From assembly GCA_017439235.1 (NCBI GenBank), contig JAFSJN010000001.1, forward strand, positions 1-64,000: a stretch of 64,000 nt of DNA, in the 5' to 3' direction. Shown piece after piece: positions 27,801 through 37,969 of the stretch. The notes under the pieces are model-generated. The model worked only from the letters and a program-made list of their open reading frames with translations. It was not told where the DNA came from and ran no database searches. Source of the stretch: Paludibacteraceae bacterium. Its GTDB lineage: Bacteria; Bacteroidota; Bacteroidia; Bacteroidales; Paludibacteraceae. The translations under genes were made by a program, and so were the position numbers. Position 1 is the first letter of the stretch. Every line of letters begins with the position of its first letter.

Positions 27801-30800
27801 CAGTCAATGTACCTACAACCAACTTCGTACTATAGTTTCCGGACAGATAAGTTGTACTGATAATCTTACCTGCGTTGGTCGAAGCAGTTTCATCCTGGTT
27901 AGCCAAGCAGCGTCCCCAGAACTCAATCATCATCGTATCCAAATCACAATTCAATTCCGGCAATGCAATCCATGTCTTAACAGTTTCCGATACATAAGTA
28001 CTTGTGGACCAAATACGCAGCGAACCGTAACTGTCTGCATAACCGATCTCACGGTGGTTATAAGCATCAGTCGGGTTACCCAGCGTGCTGTAATAGTCGT
28101 GACCCTTCGATTGCCATAACCACTGATAACCGTTCGAGTATGCACCGGTATAGTTGGTTGCGGTGGTGAAGCAACTCGGCTTCAAGTAAGCAGTATCCGT
28201 AGCAGCACCGGCCAAGATGTCGTTCGGCTCGGTATCGTTAGGATCATCGAAACTCCAGAAGAACTCACCGTAAGCATCCGGCTCCATCGGCAGACACGGA
28301 GTGCGGAAGTCTCGGCTGTCATTCACCTTGAATTTTGTATCCGACGGTGCATTAACAGCGACGAGAACAGCCGTGTACTTACTCTGTGGTGAGAGACCAG
28401 TTACCTCTTGCGAAGTAGCGGTGAGATTCAAGTAAGAAGCAATGGTATCTGTCTTCTTGCCATTCTCTTTGGTGATATACAAGTTCCACGGACCACCAAG
28501 ATCATCCCAAGAGACGTTAGCCTTTGTTGCTTCCATCTCTACCTTGCTGATAGCTACCAGGCCATAGCCCTTCGGTGCGCCCAAAGTGACATCATCGAAG
28601 TGTATATAACGAGTGCTAGTATCAGCCGGTTTCGGCATACGGAGAACCATCTGCTTGTTCGCTACCGTAGTGGAGTCAAGATCCAATGTGATTTGAGTCC
28701 AGAACCAATCATTTGCAGCGGTCAAACCACCTTTCACCTTCGGTATAACTGGAAGGTTAACGGTAGACAGTACCTGATACGTCTCAAAGCCTTTGTTCTT
28801 ATCAATCATACCGACTTCTATGTCGCATGCATAGTTAGTACTGATGCCGATAGTATCTTTTGTGGAATTGTAGCTACCATATCCACAACGTACCTTAAAC
28901 TCGAACGAACGGTCGTGAGCCTCATCTACACCCGGGAATACAGCATAACCACCCCAATACGAGGAACTTGCTTGCCAACGAAGAGCAGCATTTACCGGAT
29001 CTGACGCTTCTCTTGGACCATAAGCGTAAACAGAGCTTGTGGTATTAGCCATACAATACGGGTAGTAAGAAGTGTAAGAAGTAGTAGCCGAACCACCTTC
29101 GTAACCAACCTCTATTGCAGGATTAACCCAATAGGTAGTAGAAGTCGAACCCTGACAGTAGTCCCAGCCTTCGCTCTTTTGGAATCCGAAGTAATAACTA
29201 TCTTTGAAATAGTACTTCGTACGTATCGAAACAGCGAGGTCAGTCCAAGCACTGTTGCCATCTTCGCCACCGCAAACGGTGCGAGCATAGAGCCAGTACA
29301 ACGTACCCGGAGTCAAACCGGAAATTACGAAGTTAGCCGAGTCTGCATCTACGATACGTACGGTGTCGCTTGCGAGATGGCCAGCTGCATCGTATCCAGC
29401 CTTCGAGTAAATGGAATCAGGCACAACAGCTATTTGCCACTTATCATTCCAAGCCTTAGCGGGAACGATGTTCACGTCAGCAGTATAGAGCGACGTATTG
29501 CCCAGTTCCAGTGTTGGCGGGAAGCAACTCGGCGGCATACCGATTTTGAAGTTATCCAAATAGAAGTATGCGTAGAACGACTTGGTGGCTGTTAATGCGG
29601 TAGTATCAAATCCTTGTTTAGTCCAGTCGGCCTTCAAAGCCAAACGAGCACCATCCGGAAGTGAAGTGACATAATCTCCCAGAATAACCTGATATGGAGA
29701 CTGTGTTGCCGTTGTAATTTCTACATCCGTAATCTTCACGAATGTCGAATCCATACCCTTTTGTGTAGCATCAGTTACATAACCAAGCAATAACTTTTCA
29801 CCATACAAATCGGTAGTTCCGGTCTTCTTTGCGTAGAAGCTAACCATGTATTCAGCAAGATTACCTTTTACCTTTGGAGCGACGGCAATCGATTTGGTAT
29901 TTGTTGTGAACTTCTTGCTTGTATTGTTCCAATATCCGTAGGAGTACATGTACAATACATACGGTTCTGATACAGAGGAAGCCTTGATACTATATACGTA
30001 CGGATACGACTGCGTTGTTCCGACTGTATCGAAGGTCAGTTGTACACCATCCCAGCAATCCGGACGTTTACCGGTACCTGTAGCGGAATTGTGGTCGAAG
30101 TCAGTGAAGTAAGGAACATCAAATCCTTTAACAAACGGGCAGTCAGTAAGGATATGTGCATAAGCCATAGATATCGCACTGCTGTCACCACCATCGCAGA
30201 GAGCTTGTGCATAAATGTAATAATGAGTATTCGGTTTCAAGCCCTCAATGAGAATCGAATCCGTCTTGGTGAGAACAGAATCAATCAGCCATTTATCGTA
30301 GGTAGCCTTATCTTTTTCAGCCACCTCCTCGTCCGACATCATCATGCGATAGCTGTCACTGTATTGTTTCCAGCTGATCATAGCCATGTCTTCAGCGACG
30401 CTGTCCACTTTGAACTCTGTTACAGGACGGCAAGTAGGAATTTTCGTTACGGAAATCTCAGACATATATGCATAGCCATATGCGGTAGCGCCACTAACAC
30501 CAGTCTCAGTCATGAACATGATATAACGTCCCTTATTGCCCATGTAGTCGCCCTGATAATCTTCGAGAGAAACCGTAAACGGTTCGTATGCCGTATGACT
30601 CAACTTCAAGGTATCCACTACCACAAAGGTGTTCAGGTCTGACGGGTCGGTTACTACACCGACAATCAAATTGTCATGATAAGTGGCAGCCGTGCTCGTG
30701 GAAGTACGCGCCCAGAAGTTAACCTGATACTTGCTGATATCATCTACATTCAACTCCGGCATAATAGCATAAGCACCATCATACGACGTACTTGACGAAA

Positions 30801-33800
30801 CATTCGAATAGACGTATAGGTAGTTGAGACCATTGTGCATATAAGACGAAGACGTGCCTATATACGGGATATAGGATGCAGAACTACTATTTGTCTTATT
30901 GCCGGTTGTCCAACACGGAAGTTTTTTACCCGAACCGGTCTCATAGCCTTCGGCCTTGGAGAACGTGATAGTACCCATAGCCTCCGGAGTAACAGCAAGA
31001 CACGGAGTTTTGAAGGTAATAACCTGCCACGGAGATATACCACCCTCACATACAGTAGCAACTGCTACATAGTAGTCGGTCTGCTCCTTCAAACCGGTTA
31101 TCAACTTCGAGCGTACATCAATTGTGTCGTAGAAGACCACATGAGCCTGCCACAGACTGTCGTTCTTAACCAACGAATCCACATCCAGTAATGCTAACTG
31201 GTCTGCACTAAAGGCTGCGGTATCAACGGCTAACAACAACCATTCATTATCCGTGCGCAAACCGCTGCTAACACGTACCTGGCTGGCCGTCAAACCGGAA
31301 TAACTCGGTTTCGGCAGCGGGCAAGTAATCTTAATAATCGATACATCATCCAGATAGAAGTAGTCCGTTGCACCATAGCGTGTACGCCAAGCGAAGTATT
31401 TTGCATTTGCAGGAATCTTGCTCGCATACTGTTCTTCACTGAGGTCATAGGTATATTGCACACTTGTAGCCACACCTTTCACAGAGTCAAGAACGACGAA
31501 AGTGCTAAGATCTTCCGGATCAGTCATGACACCGCAAATCCACCAATATGATGTGCCTGCATACATATTAAATGTCACAGCCAGATCTTTCATGCTCTCG
31601 CAATCTATTTCCGGTGCCACTATATATGCCGGGTTATAGTCAGCGGATGTGGTATGGTAACCGTAAGCGCGATAGCAATTGTTACCCGAGCTGGAGTATG
31701 TAGTGCTCTTATATACGTACGGCAAATAACTTGTCGAAGTAGATTTGGCATTACCGGTGGTCCAACAAAGAATCTGGCTGGTAGCCTTATAGCTGGTAGT
31801 AGCATCCGTAATGCTCTCAAAGTCCTCTTTGTTCGGCTTGGTTGGATCCAACTTAACGCAACCGGTGATATACTCTGCGCTTGTCCATATGCTGTCGCAA
31901 TTCGGACGAATCGAGATAGTATACTTGGTCATCGGATTCAATCCGATAGCAGTAAATGCCTTACCGATAACGGTCGAGTCTGCTACAATGGTATCCGTGC
32001 CTTGCACTACATTAACATACCATTCGTCGTTGTCTGCCTTACCTTTCCATACTACGCTGATTGAGTTAGTAGTAATATCCGTAGCCTCGATGTTCCAAGC
32101 CTCGATACAACTATTCGGCTTAATGGAAACATTATCGATATAGATATCACTATTCATCTCCAGATTGTCACCCAAACCGGAAGTGAAGACGATATTGTTG
32201 TAAGCCAGCGTATAATTAGCCAGATCATAACGACGGGTGGTGAACACATTACCACCGTCCATATAGATGGTATCGAATGCTACGAAAGACGTCCAATCCT
32301 GAATGTCACCCATCGAGCCCACATACAATACACTCTTTGTAGATACACCGTACGAACGGGCGTCGAACGACAGAACCACTTTCGTCATATCCGCATCCAC
32401 ACCCGGCAGCATAGCCAAGTTAAGGTGCGTAGTCGATGTGGACCACAGCTCCAGCATGTTACCATCCTGTGCGCCGGTAGACGGCTTCAGAATCTTCGGA
32501 TAGCCGGTTGCACCGGAGATATAGTCAACTACTTGCCAGCAGTTGAAACCATCTTCATACGCACCGGTCGCATACGACTCGAAGTTCTCTACGAGCGGAA
32601 TCGGGAAGTTCTCCGGACACGGAGTCTTGAATGCACCCTCTACCCACCATGTTACTTCGGTGCCGCACATCGTACGAACGTACAAACTATAGGAAGTGTT
32701 GAAATCCAACTTACCGAAACCGAAGGTCGGATTTGTAGTAGCGTCGGTCCATGTCAAGGTATCAGCTACCAGAACCTTCTCCAGCTGTGCAATAATGTAC
32801 AGACTGTCTTCCAATTCACTAGTCGACAACGAGCCTTTAACAAGGGCAAATTCCCAAGTATTGGCATCCGACTTATTCCAACTGATTACTACAGAATCCG
32901 AAGTAGCCTCCGTCAGAATATTTACTGGCGGCAGACATTGTTCGATAGTCTCTACGGTCAAATCATCAATATAGTTAATGGTCGCTTTACCGTTTACATC
33001 ACCCCAAACGATAGCAATATAGCCTTCCGGACCGGTGTAGTTCAGGAAGTTAGCATAGCAAAGCGTATAGCCGGCCGATGCCAACGTGAAATCGCTCACG
33101 GGATTAAAGGTATTGATATCCATCGGGTTGGTCATCACACCCAGTATAGCATGTGCCTGAGCCGGAGTAGACGAACCGCTCAAATAGAACTTCACTTGCT
33201 TCGTCTCCAACGAATCGATAGGAGGCAACGTGATCCAGCTGTCGTTACCGTTAGCCTTCGATGCCATAGTCAAGGACGAACTACCGGAGTGAGCGTTGCT
33301 CGTTACTAAGTGCGGATATTCAGGATCGTTCGAGAATATACCGATAGTAGTCGGATAAGCAATAGTACCCTCACCGATGGTATACATCTGACCTGGCTTC
33401 TGCTCAAAGTCATAGGTCAACGGAACAGTCTTCTTTGAAGCTGTCGTTACAAACGGATAACGATACGACCATCCGGACTTGTTTTCGCCGTTCACAGCTT
33501 GAACGTATACATAGTACGGTTGGTTCCAATTGTGATCAGCCTCTAAAGCCTCAGTCTTATAGTAATTGGTCGTAACCGTCGTCTGGTCTACTATCTGAGT
33601 AGCAAGAGCCTTAGCGGGATCTACTTCCTCATTGGTAATCATGATGTTGTAGCTCGGAGCATCACCCTTCCAGGTAATCTCGGCCGAAACGTCGCGAGGA
33701 TTAACATAAACCTCGCTCGGCATCATTGCACCATTCTTGTACTCAACACTAATGTCGTCCAGATAGAAGATGTTCTTCTTATCAAAAGCGCTGGCAAAAG

Positions 33801-35169
33801 CCACAAAGTTGCCTTCACCCTTATACGAACTCAAATCTACTACATTCTCTACAAATGTCGAGGTACCCCATACGCTAACCGTATCAACGGGCACGAAGGT
33901 GGTAACATCCTCAGGATCAGTCATTACACCTACGATCAGACTGTGCGCATAGCTGCGACCTGTCGATTGATAAACTGTGCTCCAGAAACGTACTACACAT
34001 TGATTCAATGCAAAGTTCGCATTTGCTGCATCTGCCAAAGCGGGAGTAGCTACATATGCATACTTGTCGGCAGGAACGGGCTCAGTCATGTTGTTGGCCC
34101 CCGTAAATACGATACAGGTGGTACCGTCATGCGAATACTTGGCGCGGTCTTCCGCAGCAGTTTGGACATTGATAAACGGATTGAAATGACCCGTATTGTT
34201 GCCCCACGTCCACTCCGGATCACGACGAACCGTACCGGCCTCGTAAGGCATATCCGCTGCATAGTAGTACGGAATGTTCTTCGTAGCCTTTACACGGAAG
34301 CGGAACTGACCACCCTGCCCGGGGTCTTCGCTGTTCCACATACTGGTCTCGGCCTCACAGAGCGAACGCAGATAAGCGTAGTAATATTCACCCGAAACGA
34401 GTTCTACGTCTACGTTCTGCTGTAAACCGTCAACCAACTTATGGTAAACAACCATACCCGTCGAATCGGGCACTAAGTTCACCGTGTCAGGGTTGATGAT
34501 GCTCTTCGTCACGATTAACTCGTACTCGTTGGCATCCCAACTGGCCATCCAGGCAATGTTAACAATACCTGCACCCTTGTTGGTAATTACGATGTCATGC
34601 GGTACGGTACAAACCGGCGCCGAACGCAACTTAACGCTGTCCAGTACGATACCACGACCCAGATTATCCGTTCCCTCGAACGCAATCTGATACGTGGCGT
34701 TAACCTCAGGCAGTTCCAATTTTACCTTCTGCCAGTTGGCCATTGCATCACTGAACTCAGCCAATGTTTTCCAGTCGGCTTTCTGGTTCGTGCGATACAG
34801 CACACGAAGAGTGTCGCGGTCTGCCGTCCATTTGGGATTGGCGTACCAGAATGTCAATTCCGGCTGGTACACAATCTCAGGACGAAGGTCCATTACCTTA
34901 CTTACCAAGCGGGTAACATAACCTTGGGTCTCGCCCGAAGTGTTGCGCAAATACGCACGCTTCGAACCTTGCCAAATGGAAGCCGGCCATTGAGGTGTGT
35001 CCTCAATGCTCTCCACTGCCCACGGGTGTTCGCCATAGACAAACTCCTGCGTCCAGACAGTGTCCTGAATGCCATTCTCAAAGCCGTCATCAATAAGGAT
35101 AACCTGAGCCTTGAGACTTACTGTCACAGCCATCACGGCTGCCAGCAAACAGAGAATAGTTCTTCTCAT
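24883..35169 (-). CDS. Giant modular surface protein, repeated jelly-roll and FN3 modules
   Basis: 3,428 residues (about 370 kDa) with a signal peptide (about 1-21, ending SLKA). The body is a chain of about eleven similar modules of roughly 280-330 residues. Each has a MAM/choice-of-anchor-J-like jelly-roll with a core motif such as GVMTDPEDLSTFVVLDSV, YFYLDDVSI-type strand ends, and a following FN3-like stretch with Y-x-V-x-W and Y-x-L/V-Y-V-R-T. The core motif G-x-M/V-T-D-P recurs at least nine times. The C-terminus is a short tail (YIIREGVWTDATGRRVRMKK) rather than the longer type A domain. The likely role is a surface adhesin or glycan-binding fibre. A predicted promoter lies at 35277-35308 and a terminator follows. 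Internal repeats make assembly and length in this region worth checking. Confidence 0.85.
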   Translation of the reverse strand: MRRTILCLLAAVMAVTVSLKAQVILIDDGFENGIQDTVWTQEFVYGEHPWAVESIEDTPQWPASIWQGSKRAYLRNTSGETQGYVTRLVSKVMDLRPEIVYQPELTFWYANPKWTADRDTLRVLYRTNQKADWKTLAEFSDAMANWQKVKLELPEVNATYQIAFEGTDNLGRGIVLDSVKLRSAPVCTVPHDIVITNKGAGIVNIAWMASWDANEYELIVTKSIINPDTVNLVPDSTGMVVYHKLVDGLQQNVDVELVSGEYYYAYLRSLCEAETSMWNSEDPGQGGQFRFRVKATKNIPYYYAADMPYEAGTVRRDPEWTWGNNTGHFNPFINVQTAAEDRAKYSHDGTTCIVFTGANNMTEPVPADKYAYVATPALADAANANFALNQCVVRFWSTVYQSTGRSYAHSLIVGVMTDPEDVTTFVPVDTVSVWGTSTFVENVVDLSSYKGEGNFVAFASAFDKKNIFYLDDISVEYKNGAMMPSEVYVNPRDVSAEITWKGDAPSYNIMITNEEVDPAKALATQIVDQTTVTTNYYKTEALEADHNWNQPYYVYVQAVNGENKSGWSYRYPFVTTASKKTVPLTYDFEQKPGQMYTIGEGTIAYPTTIGIFSNDPEYPHLVTSNAHSGSSSLTMASKANGNDSWITLPPIDSLETKQVKFYLSGSSTPAQAHAILGVMTNPMDINTFNPVSDFTLASAGYTLCYANFLNYTGPEGYIAIVWGDVNGKATINYIDDLTVETIEQCLPPVNILTEATSDSVVISWNKSDANTWEFALVKGSLSTSELEDSLYIIAQLEKVLVADTLTWTDATTNPTFGFGKLDFNTSYSLYVRTMCGTEVTWWVEGAFKTPCPENFPIPLVENFESYATGAYEDGFNCWQVVDYISGATGYPKILKPSTGAQDGNMLELWSTSTTHLNLAMLPGVDADMTKVVLSFDARSYGVSTKSVLYVGSMGDIQDWTSFVAFDTIYMDGGNVFTTRRYDLANYTLAYNNIVFTSGLGDNLEMNSDIYIDNVSIKPNSCIEAWNIEATDITTNSISVVWKGKADNDEWYVNVVQGTDTIVADSTVIGKAFTAIGLNPMTKYTISIRPNCDSIWTSAEYITGCVKLDPTKPNKEDFESITDATTSYKATSQILCWTTGNAKSTSTSYLPYVYKSTTYSSSGNNCYRAYGYHTTSADYNPAYIVAPEIDCESMKDLAVTFNMYAGTSYWWICGVMTDPEDLSTFVVLDSVKGVATSVQYTYDLSEEQYASKIPANAKYFAWRTRYGATDYFYLDDVSIIKITCPLPKPSYSGLTASQVRVSSGLRTDNEWLLLAVDTAAFSADQLALLDVDSLVKNDSLWQAHVVFYDTIDVRSKLITGLKEQTDYYVAVATVCEGGISPWQVITFKTPCLAVTPEAMGTITFSKAEGYETGSGKKLPCWTTGNKTNSSSASYIPYIGTSSSYMHNGLNYLYVYSNVSSSTSYDGAYAIMPELNVDDISKYQVNFWARTSTSTAATYHDNLIVGVVTDPSDLNTFVVVDTLKLSHTAYEPFTVSLEDYQGDYMGNKGRYIMFMTETGVSGATAYGYAYMSEISVTKIPTCRPVTEFKVDSVAEDMAMISWKQYSDSYRMMMSDEEVAEKDKATYDKWLIDSVLTKTDSILIEGLKPNTHYYIYAQALCDGGDSSAISMAYAHILTDCPFVKGFDVPYFTDFDHNSATGTGKRPDCWDGVQLTFDTVGTTQSYPYVYSIKASSVSEPYVLYMYSYGYWNNTSKKFTTNTKSIAVAPKVKGNLAEYMVSFYAKKTGTTDLYGEKLLLGYVTDATQKGMDSTFVKITDVEITTATQSPYQVILGDYVTSLPDGARLALKADWTKQGFDTTALTATKSFYAYFYLDNFKIGMPPSCFPPTLELGNTSLYTADVNIVPAKAWNDKWQIAVVPDSIYSKAGYDAAGHLASDTVRIVDADSANFVISGLTPGTLYWLYARTVCGGEDGNSAWTDLAVSIRTKYYFKDSYYFGFQKSEGWDYCQGSTSTTYWVNPAIEVGYEGGSATTSYTSYYPYCMANTTSSVYAYGPREASDPVNAALRWQASSSYWGGYAVFPGVDEAHDRSFEFKVRCGYGSYNSTKDTIGISTNYACDIEVGMIDKNKGFETYQVLSTVNLPVIPKVKGGLTAANDWFWTQITLDLDSTTVANKQMVLRMPKPADTSTRYIHFDDVTLGAPKGYGLVAISKVEMEATKANVSWDDLGGPWNLYITKENGKKTDTIASYLNLTATSQEVTGLSPQSKYTAVLVAVNAPSDTKFKVNDSRDFRTPCLPMEPDAYGEFFWSFDDPNDTEPNDILAGAATDTAYLKPSCFTTATNYTGAYSNGYQWLWQSKGHDYYSTLGNPTDAYNHREIGYADSYGSLRIWSTSTYVSETVKTWIALPELNCDLDTMMIEFWGRCLANQDETASTNAGKIISTTYLSGNYSTKLVVGTLTDPHDFSTLEVIDTVTYVPAAGLTTSTLVSSDPTGNRYWQKFQLPLAGTSGKYIVLFQPAYGLFFVDNLKIAPVGDNLFAPSGTMTSNVTANSATLSWTAKHPSIQTVVVVTEQDGKTEVLRDTVAGGVMTYTAENLNPASAYQWYVYQTNGTVNTLSAGGQMFYTECVAIAPDYKNGFELADGWRILPAQTSETYKQTLCWTYENAGSSAVSTYTYNYVNATYVYSHKGDYAVRLYANGTTYQTYAAMPAIEDISAYDTLQVNFWMRPGYASSSTGKISTQYTLGSTAATKEYYYSKSVIVGTMTDPMDASTFVPIDTVTYKGTLATTDVVNEGNEYLFQQKKVALTGAQGKYVAFMATLWAKGAENKSTYDYVWIDDVSFSAIQHCEAPEEMEASDISATNATLTWKAPEGADKYIVQVSTDYTFTEDTAFVFNDTVYQNSFVVDSLSAYTQYVWRVRTICAEDLGESEFSQNAAFTTARQPFFIENFGATNLDADWTFATNPAAKVIDSTNVEFSGTNSTTYGYRRVTSAQGLAAGHYAVLFYSSSSATTLDYNYYWMMSPVISLDTTTAAHLSLDLALTGCSGTTTISNIPAVEGSMADDYTFMIVISDDGGKTYKKENIIGIWNNTLAAGHQLRDIPFAGMNLRYDLSKFAGKNIRIAFYREADTYKSATPYSCAVHFDNIRVNYYDNVESDAQACQYQDIDELGFYIDGDKAEAGAKVYKRIEKADNYYAANNGYHDSIYTLNVEYIEVAETIVTDTICEGESYSDVNFTAKTRAGVYRRKLQSVESCDSLITLYLNVAPIIRTDAQEQTICPGEAYTWNGKQYNRAGIYRDTLISMYSCDSIETLVLSYYSDEDTLLVNTTIETNDLPYTYMDINHPYIAGQDPISYAAGTAAGTYMDTVYVQGTNCAAVLVHTLVINQSSGSSLEEILDEASKNGTQKIIYRDNLYIIREGVWTDATGRRVRMKK

Positions 35170-35276
35170 AAGCTTGTTGTTTTTGGTTAATAATTAAGTT
35201 GATTGAGTTTCTCGATTAGTTTCATTTTTTGTACCTTACTTCACGCGAACTATGCGTATAAAAATAATCGTGGCTA

Positions 35277-35308
35277 CAAAAGTACAACTTTTCCCGCATA
35301 TATGCAAA
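35277..35308 (-). promoter_or_regulatory. Promoter of the giant modular protein gene
   Basis: Reverse strand TTTG (35305-35308), 20-nt gap, TACTTTTG (35277-35284). The 5' untranslated leader would be about 100 nt, A/T-rich, with no strong hairpin that I can see. Confidence 0.75.
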
Positions 35309-35454
35309 TATTTATACTCAAAAAGTATGTTTTGTAACATCTATTTTGCATTTTTTCTGCATATTCCTGATATTTATACAGTATAACAATTCCAACGAAA
35401 CGGCTGAATCGGAAAGGGGCATATACAAGCGACCAACAAAGGAAGGACACTTCA

Positions 35455-35498
35455 ACGAGGGATGAACGAGACATTAACGAGTCATTTACGAGAGCATT
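35455..35498. repeat. Four 11-bp direct repeats beginning ACGAG
   Basis: ACGAG occurs at 35455, 35466, 35477 and 35488, exactly 11 bp apart; the units are ACGAGGGATGA, ACGAGACATTA, ACGAGTCATTT and ACGAGAGCATT. ACAAG/ACAAA at 35425 and 35436 keep the same spacing further upstream. The stretch 35170-35938 otherwise contains no convincing gene: it holds the giant gene's promoter, this array, the inverted-repeat element at 35632-35755 and an A/T-rich run before htpG. Confidence 0.75.
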
Positions 35499-35631
35499 CT
35501 CTAACCAGTTGATTTGCAGCTACATACAATGCGCGCTCCTTATAATTCCCTGAAAAATACATTATTATACAATAATTTACGAATCTATTACGATTTATTG
35601 ATTTGAATAAAAATGTTTTTTATGTTTAAGT

Positions 35632-35755
35632 CCTTTGAAAGATTTGTACTCGAAGAGTTGTGGTGTTTGATGGTAAAAAGGTTCTTAAAGTTTACTTTTG
35701 AGGACTTTTTAGCAGCAAATGACTCAAGAAATGAAATTTCTAAATCTTTCAAAGG
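35632..35755. repeat. 124-bp element with perfect 14-bp inverted ends
   Basis: CCTTTGAAAGATTT at 35632-35645 is the exact reverse complement of 35742-35755. The size and terminal inverted repeats resemble a MITE or other small mobile element. No clear target-site duplication is visible. A 63-codon open frame crosses it but has no coding hallmarks. Confidence 0.55.
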
Positions 35756-35938
35756 TGTTTTGTGTGTTTTTTTCTATAATTATCGCAACAGTACTAATTC
35801 TTAATTCTTAATTTTTAATTCCAAATGGCCTCTGCCATTTTGTCAGTCCCTCCCCTTTGGCACGGTTTTCGTACTCCCCTCCACGAAGGGCAAAATGCGC
35901 CCCAAACCAACAAACGCAAAATTTAAAACATCAATCAT

Positions 35939-37903
35939 ATGAAAGGTAATATTCATGTAACCTCGGAAAACATCTTTCCGGTCATCAAAAAATTCCTCTA
36001 CAGCGACCACGAGATCTTCCTCCGTGAACTCATCTCCAACGCCGTAGACGCCACACAAAAACTCAAAACCCTCGCCTCCGTCGGCGATGCCAAAGGCGAC
36101 CTGGGCGACCTGCGCGTACGCGTCACTATTGATAAGAGTAAGAAAACGCTCACCGTCTCCGACCACGGCGTAGGCATGACCTCCGATGAGGTCGACCGCT
36201 ACATCAACCAGATAGCTTTCTCCGGCGCCGAAGAGTTCGTCAATAAGTACAAAGACAAAGCAGAAGCCATCATCGGCCATTTCGGACTGGGCTTCTACAG
36301 CGCCTTCATGGTAGCCGATAAAGTGGAGATTTTCTCCCTCAGCTATCTGCCCGATGCTAAGGCCGTTCACTGGTCCTGCTCCGGCGAGACAGAGTTCGCT
36401 ATGGAGGACACCGTTAAAGCCGAACGAGGCACCGACATCGTCCTGCATATCAACGACGAGTTCAGCCAATACCTCGAGGACGCTACCGTCGAGTCCTTGC
36501 TCAAGAAATACTGCAAGTTCCTGCCTGTGGAGATAGCTTTCGGTATGAAGAAAGAATGGAAAGACGGCAAACAGGTGGAGACCGGCGAGGAGAACATCAT
36601 CAATAATGTCAATCCCGCATGGACACGCAAACCGGCAGACCTGACCGAGGAGGATTATAAGACCTTCTACCACGAGCTCTACCCCACCCAGATGGACGAG
36701 CCGCTCTTCCATATCCACCTCAATGTCGACTATCCTTTCCATCTGACCGGTATACTCTATTTCCCGCGTATCAAGAACAACCTCGACATCCATCGCAATA
36801 AGATACAACTCTATTGCAATCAGGTCTTTGTCACCGACGAGGTGGAGAATATCGTGCCCGAGTACCTGACCCTGTTGCACGGCGTCATCGACTCGCCCGA
36901 TATACCGCTTAACGTGTCGCGTTCTTACCTCCAGTCTGACAATAATGTCAAGAAGATTTCCAGCCACATCACCAAGAAGGTGGCTGACAAATTGGCAGAC
37001 ATGTACAAGAACGACCGCGAGGACTTTGAGCATAAATGGGACGACATCAAACTCTTCATCCAGTTCGGTATGCTCAGCGATGAGAAGTTCTACGAACGCG
37101 CTATCGGCTTCGCCCTGCTCAAGAACCTCGAGGGCAAATATGCTACTCTCGACGACTATCGTACGCAGGTCAAAGAGGCGCAGACCGATAAGGACGGCAA
37201 CCTCGTCCTCCTCTACACCCAGGATGCCGATGCTAACTATACTTATATAGAACGCGCACGCGAGAAAGGCTACGATGTCCTGCTTATGGATGGCGAATTG
37301 GATGTACACTTTATGTCTATGCTCGAGCAAAAGAACGAGCACCTGCGCTTCGTTCGCGTAGATAGCGACCTCATCGAAAACCTCATCCGCAAGGAGGATA
37401 AGAAAGACGAACCTACTCTCTCTACCGAGCAACAGGAAGGCTTACGCAAGGCCGTGCAGAACGTGCTCAACGACCCGAACTATTATATCGAGTTCCAGGC
37501 CGCAGCCGCCGATGCCCTGCCTATGTTCCTCACCCAGAATGAGTTTATGCGTCGTATGAAAGAGATGTCGCGCCACCAGCAGGGTATGTCGTTCTACGGC
37601 AATATGCCCGACCAATATACGCTCGTGGTCAACACCGCTCACCCGCTCATCCAAGACCTCGTCGCTAAGATGACGTCCGAGGAAGTAGAAGAAGTGGTCG
37701 AGAAGAAGGAACCTAACACGTCTGGCGAACCAAGTACGTCTGGTACCTCCGAACCCCGGGAGACCGTCACCAAGACCGTCTACAGCCTCGCCGGCGAAGA
37801 CGAACGCTTGCATCAACTCTTGGATATCGCCCTCTTGGCCTCCGGCCGCCTCAAAGGCGAATCCCTCGCCCGCTTCGTCAACCGCAGCGTCAGCCTGCTG
37901 TAA
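35939..37903 (+). CDS. htpG: Molecular chaperone HtpG (Hsp90)
   Basis: 654 residues. The N-terminal GHKL ATPase shows FLRELISNAVDA (E and N of the ATP site), DHGVGMT, and GHFGLGFYSAFMVA; the middle domain contains the catalytic-loop region NVSRSYLQSD. Near the C-terminus there is an unusual Ser/Thr/Gly/Pro-rich insert (about 590-612, NTSGEPSTSGTSEPRE) that is probably a flexible linker. HtpG is an ATP-driven dimeric chaperone for stress-sensitive proteins. The gene stands alone, between two repeat-rich noncoding stretches. No convincing promoter with 20-nt spacing could be found in the 500 nt upstream. Confidence 0.97.
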   Translation: MKGNIHVTSENIFPVIKKFLYSDHEIFLRELISNAVDATQKLKTLASVGDAKGDLGDLRVRVTIDKSKKTLTVSDHGVGMTSDEVDRYINQIAFSGAEEFVNKYKDKAEAIIGHFGLGFYSAFMVADKVEIFSLSYLPDAKAVHWSCSGETEFAMEDTVKAERGTDIVLHINDEFSQYLEDATVESLLKKYCKFLPVEIAFGMKKEWKDGKQVETGEENIINNVNPAWTRKPADLTEEDYKTFYHELYPTQMDEPLFHIHLNVDYPFHLTGILYFPRIKNNLDIHRNKIQLYCNQVFVTDEVENIVPEYLTLLHGVIDSPDIPLNVSRSYLQSDNNVKKISSHITKKVADKLADMYKNDREDFEHKWDDIKLFIQFGMLSDEKFYERAIGFALLKNLEGKYATLDDYRTQVKEAQTDKDGNLVLLYTQDADANYTYIERAREKGYDVLLMDGELDVHFMSMLEQKNEHLRFVRVDSDLIENLIRKEDKKDEPTLSTEQQEGLRKAVQNVLNDPNYYIEFQAAAADALPMFLTQNEFMRRMKEMSRHQQGMSFYGNMPDQYTLVVNTAHPLIQDLVAKMTSEEVEEVVEKKEPNTSGEPSTSGTSEPRETVTKTVYSLAGEDERLHQLLDIALLASGRLKGESLARFVNRSVSLL

Positions 37904-37969
37904 CATCCTTCGGATTAGTATTTAATCGTAAAGGAAAACACGGCAGTAGGACTCTACGAGTCGGAACGT

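Noticed and set aside
35666-35700. Possible promoter (TTTG and TACTTTTG) ahead of htpG
   Set aside because: Spacing is 23 nt while all other promoters here have 20, and it lies inside the inverted-repeat element.
35613-35804. 63-codon forward frame upstream of htpG
   Set aside because: It overlaps the inverted-repeat element and has low-complexity Phe/Lys content; no promoter or homologue recognised.
35843-37432. Long reverse open frame of about 529 codons opposite htpG
   Set aside because: It mirrors the htpG codon pattern, has no recognisable domain, and the forward htpG motifs are clear.
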